NCBI GenBank assembly: GCA_963610315.1
Contig: CAVDMV010000010.1
Span: 1 to 55,954 of the forward strand
DNA: 55,954 nt
Reading direction: 5' to 3'
Origin: UBA3210 sp963610315
GTDB taxonomy: Bacteria > Bacillota_I > Bacilli_A > RFN20 > CAG-449
Positions 33,912-43,241 of the stretch are shown here, piece after piece. Position 1 is the stretch's first letter, and each line of letters opens with the position of its first letter. A program made the position numbers and the translations under genes. The notes beneath the pieces were generated by a model that had not been told where the DNA came from, did no database searches, and worked only from the letters and a program-made list of their open reading frames with translations.

Positions 33912-35411
33912 TTAGTCGAAATTTTCCCAGCCTTTCGCCATTGAAATAGCTTTATGCCATCTTTTAATATATTCTTCTTTTTCTTCACCTTGAATACAAG
34001 GAACATATTCTTTATCAACTGCCCAGATCTTTTTAATTTCATCGAGTGATTCCCACGTTCCAACTCTTAATCCGGCAAGATAAGCTGCTCCTAATGCTGT
34101 AGTTTCCATAATCTTCGCTCTTTGAACATTCGCATTAATAATATCAGCTTGGAATTGCATTAAGAAATTATTTTTTGATGCACCTCCATCAACTTTTAAA
34201 GAATTAATTTCAATTCCTGTATCTTGCTTCATCGCATCAATAACATCCATTGTTTGATAAGCAATTGATTCTAAAGCTGCACGAACAATATGATTTCTAT
34301 TACTACCTCTAGTTAATCCGAATATTGTTCCACGTGCATACATATCCCAATGTGGAGCCCCTAAACCTGTAAAAGCCGGAACAATATAAACTCCTCCATT
34401 AGTTTTTGCTTTAGTTGCGAAATATTCGCTGTCGGCTGCATCAACAATAAATCTCATTTCATCTCTAAGCCATTGAACGATCGCTCCACCAACGAAAACT
34501 GATCCCTCTAATGCGTAATTTACCTTATCATCCGCGGTCGCGGCAATTGTTGTAACTAAGCCATTTTTAGAATTAACAAACTTATCACCAATATTCATCA
34601 GTAAGAAACAACCGGTACCATAAGTATTCTTAATATCACCTTTTTCAAAACAAGCTTGACCGAATAATGCTGCTTGTTGGTCACCTGCTACTCCAGTAAT
34701 AGGAATATCATAACCAAAGATGGAGACATTACCATAATCGTCACTAGATTTTTTTACTTCTGGAAGCATTGACATAGGAATACCAAAATAAGAACATAAT
34801 TTTTCATCCCATTTTAATTCTTTAATGTTATAAATCATTGTTCTAGAAGCATTTGTATAATCTGTCGCGAAAGTTTTTCCACCAGTTAATTTCCACATTA
34901 ACCATGTATCAACTGTACCAAATAATAAATCACCTTTTTCTGCTTTTTCTCTTGCTCCTTCAACGTGATCTAAAATCCATTTAATTTTACTCGCGGAGAA
35001 ATAAGCATCAGGAACTAACCCTGTATTTTCTTTAATATAATCAGTTAATCCATCTTTTTTTGCTTGTTCAATAATATCCGCGGTTCTACGGCATTGCCAA
35101 ACAATCGCATTATAAATAGGTTTACCAGTATTTTTATCCCAAACGATAGTTGTTTCTCTTTGGTTAGTAATACCAATTGCTTGAATATGATAAGGTCTAA
35201 TACCGCATCGAGCGATTGCTTCAGTCATAACTGAATATTGAGAAGCAAATATTTCCATTGCATCATGTTCAACCCAACCTGGTTGAGGATAAATTTGTTT
35301 AAATTCTTTTTGAACAATATCAACAATATTGCTTGAATTATCAAAAATTACGCAGCGAGAAGAAGTTGTACCTTGATCAAGTGCGATAACATATCTTCTT
35401 TTTTTCTCCAT
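33912..35411 (-). CDS. glpK: Glycerol kinase
   Basis: The 499-residue FGGY kinase phosphorylates glycerol to glycerol-3-phosphate. Visible: ALDQGTTSSRCVIFD at the start, TNQRETTIVWD, TDYTNASRTMIYN, VAGDQQAALFGQ and LKVDGGASKNNFLMQFQADI. In the loop before PITGVAGDQQ, the His that HPr phosphorylates in many Firmicutes enzymes is not present (NVSIFGYDIPI). It is the last gene of an operon with the G3P-dehydrogenase genes. The ATG is 2 bases after the DUF1667 stop. Confidence 0.98.
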   Translation of the reverse strand: MEKKRRYVIALDQGTTSSRCVIFDNSSNIVDIVQKEFKQIYPQPGWVEHDAMEIFASQYSVMTEAIARCGIRPYHIQAIGITNQRETTIVWDKNTGKPIYNAIVWQCRRTADIIEQAKKDGLTDYIKENTGLVPDAYFSASKIKWILDHVEGAREKAEKGDLLFGTVDTWLMWKLTGGKTFATDYTNASRTMIYNIKELKWDEKLCSYFGIPMSMLPEVKKSSDDYGNVSIFGYDIPITGVAGDQQAALFGQACFEKGDIKNTYGTGCFLLMNIGDKFVNSKNGLVTTIAATADDKVNYALEGSVFVGGAIVQWLRDEMRFIVDAADSEYFATKAKTNGGVYIVPAFTGLGAPHWDMYARGTIFGLTRGSNRNHIVRAALESIAYQTMDVIDAMKQDTGIEINSLKVDGGASKNNFLMQFQADIINANVQRAKIMETTALGAAYLAGLRVGTWESLDEIKKIWAVDKEYVPCIQGEEKEEYIKRWHKAISMAKGWENFD

Positions 35412-35413
35412 AA

Positions 35414-35755
35414 TTATAAATCCCTACATGCAACAATATTGACGTCAGTTCCTAGAATATTTTCTAAAATTACATCGCCTCTATGAACTGGTGAAGTAAC
35501 TTCTACTTCATCTAATAATTTCATAACTTCCATCATCTTAGCTTTAGAAATTGCTTTAGAAGTTCTTACTGGTAACCTATTCATCGAAGCACCTTTAATT
35601 TTAACCGTTGAAGTAATTACTCTTTGAGGATTTCTTAATTCATTAGCCCCATAGATCGCGCCTCTAGGACAAGAATTACCTTTTACTTCGAAAGTAACTT
35701 CATCAACTTGTAAATGGCATCCTCTAGGGCAAGTAATACAAATTAATTCTTTCAT
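35414..35755 (-). CDS. DUF1667 protein of the glycerol operon
   Basis: The 113-residue protein begins MKELICITCPRGCHL, with further Cys in GNSCPRGAIYG, the DUF1667 pattern; the CxxCxxxC plus Cys arrangement suggests an iron-sulfur or metal site. DUF1667 genes travel with the GlpA-like and FAD oxidoreductase genes as here, and the protein is probably a subunit or electron-transfer partner of that complex. The start is 2 bases past the preceding stop. Function is inferred from context. Confidence 0.88.
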   Translation of the reverse strand: MKELICITCPRGCHLQVDEVTFEVKGNSCPRGAIYGANELRNPQRVITSTVKIKGASMNRLPVRTSKAISKAKMMEVMKLLDEVEVTSPVHRGDVILENILGTDVNIVACRDL

Positions 35756-35757
35756 AT

Positions 35758-37014
35758 CTATTCCTCCACTTCGACGATAATTTCGCCTTCGACATCATCT
35801 AAAAGTTCTTTTTTAATCTTCAATTGTTCCATTTCTCCTGGAGCTAAATGAAGACGCATGACTTTGGCAAGAATCTTGTCTCCTGATCGAGCGATAATTC
35901 TCTTGTTACTCATAACTCCTCTTACTCTAAAGAAGATATCTAATGTTTCATCAAGATTTTCTTTTCTAACTAATTGAGGAACAGTATAAGAGACCATATT
36001 GCCATTTTTCATCACAATTGGTGCAGAAAATTCTTTCTCTTTAGAGAGAATATATTTTGCCGCGGATTTACCCGCTCTTTCTGATTCTAAAGAAACATTA
36101 TCAACTAAATCATGAACGTGAAGAACATTGCCGCAGGCAAATACGCCAGGTAATGAAGTTTCATTATTTTCATATACTCTAGGTCCATTAGTTCTTGGAT
36201 CAATATCAATTAAAGCTTCTTTTGTTAATTCGTTTTCTGGAATTAAACCAACACTTAATAATAAAGTATCGGCATCAAAAACCATTTCTGTTCCAGGAAT
36301 AGGTTGATTCTTACTATCGACTTTAGAAGCAACAATTTGATTAACTCGTCCATCTTTTTCTTTAATATCAGTGACAGTATGAGATAAATAAAGAGGAATA
36401 TTAAAATCGTTTAAGCATTGAACAATATTTCTATTTAAACCATTTGAATATGGCATTAATTCTAATACTGCAAGAACTTTTGCTCCTTCAAGAGTCATTC
36501 TTCTAGCCATGATTAAACCAATATCACCTGAACCTAAAATAACTACTCTTTTACCGACTAAATAGCCATCTAAGTTAACATATTTTTGGCAAGCACCAGC
36601 TGTAAAAATACCAGCTGTTCTAACTCCAGGAGTGGAAATCGCTCCTCTAGTTCTTTCGCGACATCCCATCGCTAGAATGATTGCTTTAGCTTTAATGACT
36701 TGATAGCCTTCATCCTTATTAACATAATGAACTTCTTTTTCATGTGATAAATGTAAGACCATCGTATCAGATTTAACTTTGATATTGGTATTTTTAACTA
36801 AATCAATAAATCTACCAGCATATTCAGGACCAGTAAGTTCTTCTTTAAATCTAGTTAAACCAAAACCGTTATGAATGCATTGATTTAAAATACCACCTAA
36901 ATGATTATCTCTTTCAATGATTAAGATATCTTTAACGCCATTATTATAAGCTTCATAAGCTGCAGCAAGTCCTGCAGGACCTCCACCTACAACAACTAAA
37001 TCGTAACTATTCAT
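35758..37014 (-). CDS. FAD-dependent pyridine-nucleotide-disulfide-type oxidoreductase of the glycerol operon
   Basis: The 418-residue flavoprotein has the N-terminal FAD fold YDLVVVGGGPAGLAAAYEA, a second NAD-binding fold RVVILGSGDIGLIMARRM and a C-terminal FAD motif FACGNVLHVHDLV. It probably passes electrons from the GlpA-like subunit to NAD or a carrier. The ATG at 37014 has GGAGGAG upstream and overlaps the GlpA-like gene by 8 bases; a 9-codon extension is rejected. This trio (GlpA-like, FAD protein, DUF1667) with glpK recurs in anaerobic Firmicutes. Confidence 0.92.
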   Translation of the reverse strand: MNSYDLVVVGGGPAGLAAAYEAYNNGVKDILIIERDNHLGGILNQCIHNGFGLTRFKEELTGPEYAGRFIDLVKNTNIKVKSDTMVLHLSHEKEVHYVNKDEGYQVIKAKAIILAMGCRERTRGAISTPGVRTAGIFTAGACQKYVNLDGYLVGKRVVILGSGDIGLIMARRMTLEGAKVLAVLELMPYSNGLNRNIVQCLNDFNIPLYLSHTVTDIKEKDGRVNQIVASKVDSKNQPIPGTEMVFDADTLLLSVGLIPENELTKEALIDIDPRTNGPRVYENNETSLPGVFACGNVLHVHDLVDNVSLESERAGKSAAKYILSKEKEFSAPIVMKNGNMVSYTVPQLVRKENLDETLDIFFRVRGVMSNKRIIARSGDKILAKVMRLHLAPGEMEQLKIKKELLDDVEGEIIVEVEE

Positions 37015-38473
37015 TTTCGTCTCCTCCTTTAGTATGGCCAAGAACGATATATGATCCTGCCTTATCTTGAAGAATATCCATCGCTTTTAAACCTGTTTCA
37101 CGTTTAATAATTTCTAATACCTTAGGTCCACAGAAACCACCTTGGCAACGTCCCATACCAGCATTAGTTCTTCTTTTAACTCCGTCGATAGTTGGACAAA
37201 CAATAGGTCTATGTAATGCATCAACGATTTCTCCTTCAGAAACAGTTTCGCAACGACAGATAATACGACCATAAAGTTCATTAGTTTCTACTTTATGATT
37301 AATTTCATCCTTTGTCATATCTTTAAAGAATTTTGGTAATGGAGTAATTTTAAAATTCTTATTTTCTTTAAATTCTAAACCAGATTTTTTTAACATTTCG
37401 ACTGCTTCTAAGCCAAAAGCTGGGCCACAGCTTAAGCCAGGAGATTTAATTCCAGCAAAGTTAATAAAATGAGGAACAGCATGAGATTCTTCAATTAAGA
37501 AATCATCGCGACCGACAATAGTCGCTCTTTCACCAGAGAAGTTTCTAATGTTATTTCTAAAATTAATGCTAGGGACTGATAAACTAGAAGCAGTTCTAAC
37601 ATAAGATAAAGCTGCAGAAGTTGTTGAAACATCGTCTTTAGATTCAACTTCACTACTAGCATTAGGTCCAACAATTAAGTTACCGTGAACAGTTTTTGAA
37701 ACTAGAACACCTTTACCTAATTCATTAGGTGTTTGGAAGATGACAGTATTTGCTAAACGTCCTTCTACTTTATCTAATAAATAATATTCTCCTTTAACTG
37801 GAGTAATATCAAAATGTTCTTCACGATGATCTTTTATCGCTAAATCATTAATTTTGTCTGCATATAAACCTGCTGCATTAATAACGTAACGAGCTTCAAT
37901 ATCCCCTTTTGAAGTCTTAACAACAAATTTATCATCGACTTTATTAATATCTAAAACTTCTGTTTCAAGTGATAATTCCATGCCATTTCTAATAGCATTT
38001 TCACCTAACGCTAAAGCCATTTCCCAAGGAGAAACAATCGCGGCAGTAGGTGCGAATAATGCATAATTAACACTTTCATTAATTGAAGGTTCTTTTTTTC
38101 TAATTTCTTCGGTGGTGAGAATTTCTAATCCTTCAACACCATTAGCTTTACCTCTTTTATAGAGTTCATTAATAACTTCTTTATCTTTATCGTTTCTACC
38201 AATTACTAAAGAACCATTATTAATATAATGAACATTTAATTCTTTCGCTAAAGATTTATATAGTTTACTTCCTAAGACATTAAGTCTAGCCATTTTTGTT
38301 CCAGGGCGAGGATCATAGCCTGCATGGACTATACCTGAATTTGCCTTAGTGGTCATCATGGAAATATCATTATGTTTTTCCACCATTTTAACCTTTAAAT
38401 CATATTTAGATAGTTCAAAACCAATTGAACAACCTGTAATTCCTCCGCCGATTATTAACACATCATAAATCAT
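37007..38473 (-). CDS. glpA: GlpA-like FAD-dependent glycerol-3-phosphate dehydrogenase with BFD-like domain
   Basis: The 488-residue flavoprotein starts with the FAD fold DVLIIGGGITGCSIGFELS and has a DAO-type core with NSGIVHAGYD. The last 90 residues form a BFD-like [2Fe-2S] domain with cysteines in RIICRCETVS and GRCQGGFCGPKV. It oxidises glycerol-3-phosphate to dihydroxyacetone phosphate, or a related 2-hydroxyacid. AGGAGG precedes the ATG, and a cre box lies immediately upstream. It heads the operon that ends in glpK. No glpF is in the window. Confidence 0.9.
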   Translation of the reverse strand: MIYDVLIIGGGITGCSIGFELSKYDLKVKMVEKHNDISMMTTKANSGIVHAGYDPRPGTKMARLNVLGSKLYKSLAKELNVHYINNGSLVIGRNDKDKEVINELYKRGKANGVEGLEILTTEEIRKKEPSINESVNYALFAPTAAIVSPWEMALALGENAIRNGMELSLETEVLDINKVDDKFVVKTSKGDIEARYVINAAGLYADKINDLAIKDHREEHFDITPVKGEYYLLDKVEGRLANTVIFQTPNELGKGVLVSKTVHGNLIVGPNASSEVESKDDVSTTSAALSYVRTASSLSVPSINFRNNIRNFSGERATIVGRDDFLIEESHAVPHFINFAGIKSPGLSCGPAFGLEAVEMLKKSGLEFKENKNFKITPLPKFFKDMTKDEINHKVETNELYGRIICRCETVSEGEIVDALHRPIVCPTIDGVKRRTNAGMGRCQGGFCGPKVLEIIKRETGLKAMDILQDKAGSYIVLGHTKGGDENE

Positions 38474-38484
38474 AACCTACCTCC

Positions 38485-38498
38485 TGTAAGCGTTTACA
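38485..38498. promoter_or_regulatory. cre box (CcpA site) of the glycerol operon
   Basis: TGTAAGCGTTTACA is a perfect match to the cre consensus. It lies between the -10 and the ribosome site of glpA, where bound CcpA would repress, giving glucose repression of glycerol use. Confidence 0.9.
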
Positions 38499-38504
38499 TA
38501 AATT

Positions 38505-38532
38505 ATTATACTACAAGTGTTAAAAATCTCAA
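38505..38532 (-). promoter_or_regulatory. Promoter of the glycerol operon
   Basis: Minus-strand TTGAGA, 16-base spacer, TATAAT, just upstream of the cre box. Confidence 0.65.
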
Positions 38533-38733
38533 CTAATAAGAGTATAAAACGCCTTTAATTTATTAATAGATAATTATATATCAATTGAATTAAAAGACTT
38601 TTTAGTATAAATAATTAAGTCACTTAAAAAATAAATTAAATTAATCTTTTTTTATTTATTTTATTTATTTTATTATTTTTGTTTATTTTAAGGTAACTAA
38701 ATTATTATGAACATACAAAAGGAGGACAAATAT

Positions 38734-40713
38734 ATGCACTCAACATTAACTAAAAAACTCTTACTATTAAGTTTATTTTCATTTTCGTTATTAACTGGAT
38801 GTTCATCTAATACTTCTAGTTCTACTTCTTCAGGATCATCTACTTCATCAGGAACTACTTCTACTAGTTCATCAACATCTAATTCTACTTTTTCTAGTGA
38901 TAATTCTAGTATTGATAAATCTACTTTACCTACACCAAATGAAGTAGATTATGAAACTATTAAAGATTCAATCTTAAACCAAGTTAATTCTTTAAATACT
39001 AGTACTTATAAAGATAATACTACTTATGAAGAAGATAACATTACTTCTTTAAATGATGGTGACGTCATTTCTAGTGAAGGTAATTATTTATTAAGTGGAG
39101 ATTATCTAAATGGCATTTCTATTACTGCAAGTAAAGATTCAGTTATTCATCTTTTCTTAAATAACGTAAATATTAACGCAACTAATACTTCAGGAATTAT
39201 TAAATCTGATAAAAAAATCACATTAATAATTACTCTTATCGATGGAACTACTAATGAAATTAGTGCCACTGGCGAAGGAAATAATGTCCTTCAAGTTAAA
39301 GGCGATTTAATTATTAATGGTCAAGGTACATTAAACGTTACTACTAGTGATAACGATGCAACAGGCATTAAAGTATCTAGTAATTTATATATCTTCTCTT
39401 CTACTATCGTCATTCAAGCTTCAAAACACGGTATTGCAAGTGAAACTTTCTATATGGAAGAAGCTAACTTAACAATTAATAACTTAGATTCATCTAAAGA
39501 TGGTATTCATGTAGAATGTGATTATGATAATAAAAAAGGTACTACATATGAATTTGATTATGCTGTAGGTTATGCGATTATTAAAGATTCAACTTATACT
39601 TGTTCAGTTAAAGGCGATGGTATTCAAGCTGATACATTTATCGATATAATTAATTCAACTTTAAATATTGAAACTATTGGTACATTTGTTTCTTATTCAA
39701 CAGAAAATATTGAAACTTATTCTTTAGAAACTGATGATTTTAAATATCAATTATCTAATGGAACATATAATAGAGTTGGTAGTGACGAAATTAGAAACCC
39801 TTCTTCATATTATGCATTAACGCAGTCAACTAAAGGTATTAAAGTAGGAACAATAGATTATGATACTGATGGCGATGATGAAGATGATGCAGAAATTACT
39901 ACTTTTAATTACGGATTAATCATTGATAGTAGTAATATCACTATTTCTTCAACAGATGACGCAATTCATACAAATAACGGTAATTCATATATGCTGGATT
40001 CAACTATTACTCTTGACACTAGTGACGATGGAATTACTTGTGATAACGTTAACTATATTGATGGAGGAACGATTAATATTAATTCTTCATATGAAGGACT
40101 AGAAGGATCTTATATTAAGATTATAAGTGGCGATATAAATATTCATTCTTCTGATGATGGCATTAATGCCGCGAGTGATGATGAAACTATTACTCCTTAT
40201 ATTTTAATTGAAGACGGAAATATAAATATCTATAACGAAGGTGATGGTATAGATTCAAATGGTTCACTTTATGTTAATGGAGGAAATATCGTCGTCCATG
40301 GTCCAAATAATTCTGGTGATTCACCTTTAGATTCGGAAACTGGTACATATTTAAATTACGGTAATGTATTCTGTTATACTACTTCATCAATGTTAGAAAA
40401 CCCATCTACTTCTTCAAAACAATATTCAATTTCTTCTTCATTAGGTAGTACATATTCTAGTGGCGCGGTTATTGAAGTAAAAAATTCTTCTTCAGTCACT
40501 TTAGCGAGTGTAACTACTGTTAAACAAGCTTCTAGAATTATTGTTTCTTTACAAGCTTTTGAAAATGGTCAAACATATTCTATTTATGTTAATGGTACAA
40601 AAGTAAAAGATGTCACTATTAATAGTATTGTTACTAGTGATAGTTCATCTAATCCTGGTCAAGGTGGTGGACAAGGTGGTCCAGGCGGACAAGGCGGTCC
40701 AGGCGGAAGATAA
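38734..40713 (+). CDS. Carbohydrate-binding domain lipoprotein (Cthe_2159-like)
   Basis: The 659-residue lipoprotein has signal KLLLLSLFSFSLLTGC (lipobox Cys about residue 23), a 45-residue Ser/Thr-rich linker, and a long right-handed beta-helix with repeated turns (DDGI, DGIHVE, GDGI, DDAIHTNNG, NEGDGIDSNG). This matches the Cthe_2159-type polysaccharide-binding family. The tail is a Gly/Gln/Pro low-complexity run. It is probably a surface protein binding pectin-like or other polysaccharides, or a calcium-dependent adhesin. AAGGAGG precedes the ATG at 38734; the upstream ATG at 38707 is rejected. Confidence 0.85.
   Translation: MHSTLTKKLLLLSLFSFSLLTGCSSNTSSSTSSGSSTSSGTTSTSSSTSNSTFSSDNSSIDKSTLPTPNEVDYETIKDSILNQVNSLNTSTYKDNTTYEEDNITSLNDGDVISSEGNYLLSGDYLNGISITASKDSVIHLFLNNVNINATNTSGIIKSDKKITLIITLIDGTTNEISATGEGNNVLQVKGDLIINGQGTLNVTTSDNDATGIKVSSNLYIFSSTIVIQASKHGIASETFYMEEANLTINNLDSSKDGIHVECDYDNKKGTTYEFDYAVGYAIIKDSTYTCSVKGDGIQADTFIDIINSTLNIETIGTFVSYSTENIETYSLETDDFKYQLSNGTYNRVGSDEIRNPSSYYALTQSTKGIKVGTIDYDTDGDDEDDAEITTFNYGLIIDSSNITISSTDDAIHTNNGNSYMLDSTITLDTSDDGITCDNVNYIDGGTININSSYEGLEGSYIKIISGDINIHSSDDGINAASDDETITPYILIEDGNINIYNEGDGIDSNGSLYVNGGNIVVHGPNNSGDSPLDSETGTYLNYGNVFCYTTSSMLENPSTSSKQYSISSSLGSTYSSGAVIEVKNSSSVTLASVTTVKQASRIIVSLQAFENGQTYSIYVNGTKVKDVTINSIVTSDSSSNPGQGGGQGGPGGQGGPGGR
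40654..40710 (+). repeat. Short Gly-rich coding repeat at the lipoprotein C-terminus
   Basis: The 3' end of the lipoprotein gene has near-identical units encoding GQGG/GGPG about three times. It is prone to slippage and could vary in copy number between strains. Confidence 0.7.
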
Positions 40714-40716
40714 AAA

Positions 40717-40755
40717 GAAAACGTTTGAGACAATTCTCAAACGTTTTAATTTATT
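40717..40755. terminator. Bidirectional terminator between the lipoprotein and tkt
   Basis: Perfect 13-bp stem AAAACGTTTGAGA / TCTCAAACGTTTT with a 4-base loop (40718-40747). Minus-strand side has TTTTCTTTTT. Confidence 0.9.
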
Positions 40756-40759
40756 CAAA

Positions 40760-42727
40760 TTATAAAATTTCAAGTACACGTCTAACGATTTCATCAGATG
40801 TGAAATTAAAATCATTAATGACGTCTTTTGCAGGAGCGGATTTACCAAATGTATCAATGCCCATATTGTGAGCTGCGAATCTTTGCCAACCAAATGTTGA
40901 TAACATTTCAATTGACATTCTACGAGAATATTCATAACCTAAAACTTCTTTAATATATGCTTTATCTTGTTCTAAGAATAATTCTTGGCAAGGTAAGGAA
41001 ACAACTCTAACATCAATATTTTGTTTTAATAATTTATCTTGTGCTTCAATCGCTAAAGAAACTTCACTACCAGTCGCGATTAATGTAAAGTCTGGTTTAT
41101 TACCCATTTCTTTAGAAATAATATAACCGCCTTTATAGACATCATCACTTCTAGATCCTTCAATTAAAGGTAAATTTTGTCTAGAAAGAATTAAGCAAGA
41201 TGGATGAGAAGTAGTTTCTAAAGCTAATTTCCATGAAGCAGCTACTTCATTAGTATCACAAGGTCTATAAACATAAGTATTTGGAATAGATCTTAACATT
41301 GCAAGTTGTTCAATTGGTTGATGAGTAGGTCCATCTTCACCGACTGCGATAGAGTCATGTGAGAATAAATAAATTGCTGGTAAATGACTTAATGATGCCA
41401 TTCTAATTGCAGGTTTTAAATAATCTGCGAAAACTAAGAAGCAACCAGCATAAGTTCTTAATCCACCGTGGAGTAACATACCATTTTGGATAGAAGCCAT
41501 CGCGAATTCTCTAATACCGAAATTAATATTTCTTCCTTCTCTAGTTAATGGAGTAAAATCAACTCCACCTTTAATCTTTGTTTTTACGCTTCCTGCGACA
41601 TCTGCACATCCTCCGATTAAATTGAATACTGATTGATGTAAAACATTTAAAATAGTTTGGGAAGAATTTCTTGTCGCATCTTTTGTTCCTGCTTCAATAT
41701 ATGGTCCTTTATCAAATACATATGAAGAAACATCGTTATTCATTGTTGACTCAAACTTACTTGCTTCTAATGGATAATCCTTTTTATATGCATCAAAATA
41801 ATTACACCATGTTTTATAAGCTTTTTTACCTCTCTTAATAAAGGTATTCTTAAATGTGTCATAAACTTCTTCAGGAACATAGAAATCAGGATAATCATAT
41901 CCATATGATAATTTTGCTTTCTTACCATCTTCTTCTCCTAAAGGAGCCCCGTGAACTTTTGAAGTACCAGCATTTGAAGAACCATAACCGATGACAGTAT
42001 GAACCATAATTAATGTAGGTTTTTCTAAAGATTTTTTAGCTTTTCTAATCGCTTTATCAATACTAGAAACTGAATTACCATCTTTAACTTCAATAACATT
42101 CCAGTTAGAAGCGATAAATCTCTTCTTAACATCTTCATTAAAGGACATATCAAGTCCTCCATCAAGAGTTACATTATTTGCATCATAGAATAAAATTAAT
42201 TTATTTAATTTTTGTAGTCCAGCAAAAGAAATAGCTTCTTGAGAAATACCTTCTTGTAAACAACCATCACCGCATAAAACATATGTGTAATGATTCATAA
42301 AGCGATAGCCTTCTTCATAGATTCCTTGTAAAGAAGCTTCAGCAAGCGCGAAACCTACTCCTTGAGCGATACCTTGTCCTAAAGGGCCTGCTGAAGCATC
42401 AACGCCTTTAGTTAGACCAACTTCAGGATGACCTGGAGTAAGCGAATTAAGTTGTCTAAAATTCTTTAAATCATCAATAGTTAAACCATAGCCACATAAA
42501 TGTAACATTGTATATAAAAGCATCGAAGCGTGACCAGCACTTAAAACGAATCTATCTCTAGAAGTCCACTCAGGATGAGTTGGATCAGCAATTAAGTGCT
42601 TTGTAAATAATGTATATAGGATAGGAGCACTTCCTAAAGCCATACCAGGATGACCAGAATTAGCTTTGTTAATCCCATCAATACATAACGATCTAATCGC
42701 TGCAATACATAAATTATCTTTTGTCAT
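40760..42727 (-). CDS. tkt: Transketolase
   Basis: The 655-residue thiamine-diphosphate enzyme moves two-carbon units between pentose and hexose phosphates. Visible: ANSGHPGMALG near the start, GDGCLQEGISQEA with the ThDP motif ending in FYDANNVT, FEALRTYAG-like GLRTYAGCFLVFADYLKP, and SIAVGEDGPTHQPIEQLA. It complements rpe at 16968 for the non-oxidative pentose phosphate pathway. ATG at 42727 has GGAGAG seven bases upstream; the TTG four codons earlier overlaps that site. A structured RNA ends about 10 bases upstream. Confidence 0.98.
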   Translation of the reverse strand: MTKDNLCIAAIRSLCIDGINKANSGHPGMALGSAPILYTLFTKHLIADPTHPEWTSRDRFVLSAGHASMLLYTMLHLCGYGLTIDDLKNFRQLNSLTPGHPEVGLTKGVDASAGPLGQGIAQGVGFALAEASLQGIYEEGYRFMNHYTYVLCGDGCLQEGISQEAISFAGLQKLNKLILFYDANNVTLDGGLDMSFNEDVKKRFIASNWNVIEVKDGNSVSSIDKAIRKAKKSLEKPTLIMVHTVIGYGSSNAGTSKVHGAPLGEEDGKKAKLSYGYDYPDFYVPEEVYDTFKNTFIKRGKKAYKTWCNYFDAYKKDYPLEASKFESTMNNDVSSYVFDKGPYIEAGTKDATRNSSQTILNVLHQSVFNLIGGCADVAGSVKTKIKGGVDFTPLTREGRNINFGIREFAMASIQNGMLLHGGLRTYAGCFLVFADYLKPAIRMASLSHLPAIYLFSHDSIAVGEDGPTHQPIEQLAMLRSIPNTYVYRPCDTNEVAASWKLALETTSHPSCLILSRQNLPLIEGSRSDDVYKGGYIISKEMGNKPDFTLIATGSEVSLAIEAQDKLLKQNIDVRVVSLPCQELFLEQDKAYIKEVLGYEYSRRMSIEMLSTFGWQRFAAHNMGIDTFGKSAPAKDVINDFNFTSDEIVRRVLEIL

Positions 42728-42737
42728 AAATCTCTCC

Positions 42738-42935
42738 AAAAATAAAAAGTGTCTAGGGTCAAGGAATATTCCTTATTTACAGGTGGGCATCTTGTTCTTC
42801 ACTTCCGGATTCCGAAGTTAGATGAATAAATAAGCATGTAGCGTTATTTAGACCAACGGCCTTCAACTTCATGAAGATTTATATAAAAGATTCCCGGAAT
42901 TTAATATGTAGGAAACGCATAAACCCCTAGACAAG
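42738..42935 (-). ncRNA. Rod-like structured RNA upstream of tkt, possible 6S RNA
   Basis: A roughly 195-base minus-strand segment is closed by the 8-bp stem GTCTAGGG / CCCTAGAC (42932-42925 with 42758-42751) and followed by CTTTTTATTTTT. Inside are a 14-bp hairpin AAGGAATATTCCTT (42761-42774) in the 3' half and an apical hairpin TAAATAA/TTATTTA (42827-42850). Rod shape, size, T-rich end and 3'-half hairpin fit 6S RNA, which sequesters sigma-70 polymerase. I cannot verify conserved 6S bases. It could instead be a tkt leader. Confidence 0.45.
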
Positions 42936-43058
42936 ATTATTTTATCATAAATTTGATTAATTCGCTAGATTAGATAAATATAAATAAGTAAGAAAATTGA
43001 TATAAAAATATACATAACGCTAAATATAAAAATTTGTTGAAATATTTAAAAATTTTTG

Positions 43059-43087
43059 TTGACGTAAGAGCAATATTGCTTTATTAT
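43059..43087 (+). promoter_or_regulatory. Promoter of the infC-rpmI-rplT operon
   Basis: TTGACG, 17-base spacer, TATTAT. The spacer contains the 12-bp palindrome AGCAATATTGCT (43069-43080). Confidence 0.75.
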
Positions 43088-43093
43088 TATTAC

Positions 43094-43241
43094 GCAAATA
43101 AATTTGTGGAAAGAAGAGGCGCCTAGACTTCTCACCAGATTTGACTTGGTCAGATTGGTAAATTGCTACATATACTTAAATATGTATTATTATGGGCGCA
43201 GGATTCTGTGCCCATTTTATTTTATATAGGAGGATTCAGTT
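43094..43241 (+). promoter_or_regulatory. L20-type leader with attenuator
   Basis: The 148-base leader of infC contains hairpins (GAAG...CTTC at about 43112-43131, ACCA...TGGT, and ACATA...TATGT) and an intrinsic terminator GGGCGCAG/CTGTGCCC followed by ATTTTATTTT (43194-43223). Its position and terminator match the L20 leader, where L20 binding favours termination. Exact Rfam match not tested. Confidence 0.75.

Noticed and set aside
42738..42935. SRP RNA or TPP riboswitch upstream of tkt
   Set aside because: The GGAA loop with AGCAG of SRP domain IV is missing, and no TPP-box sequence is present.
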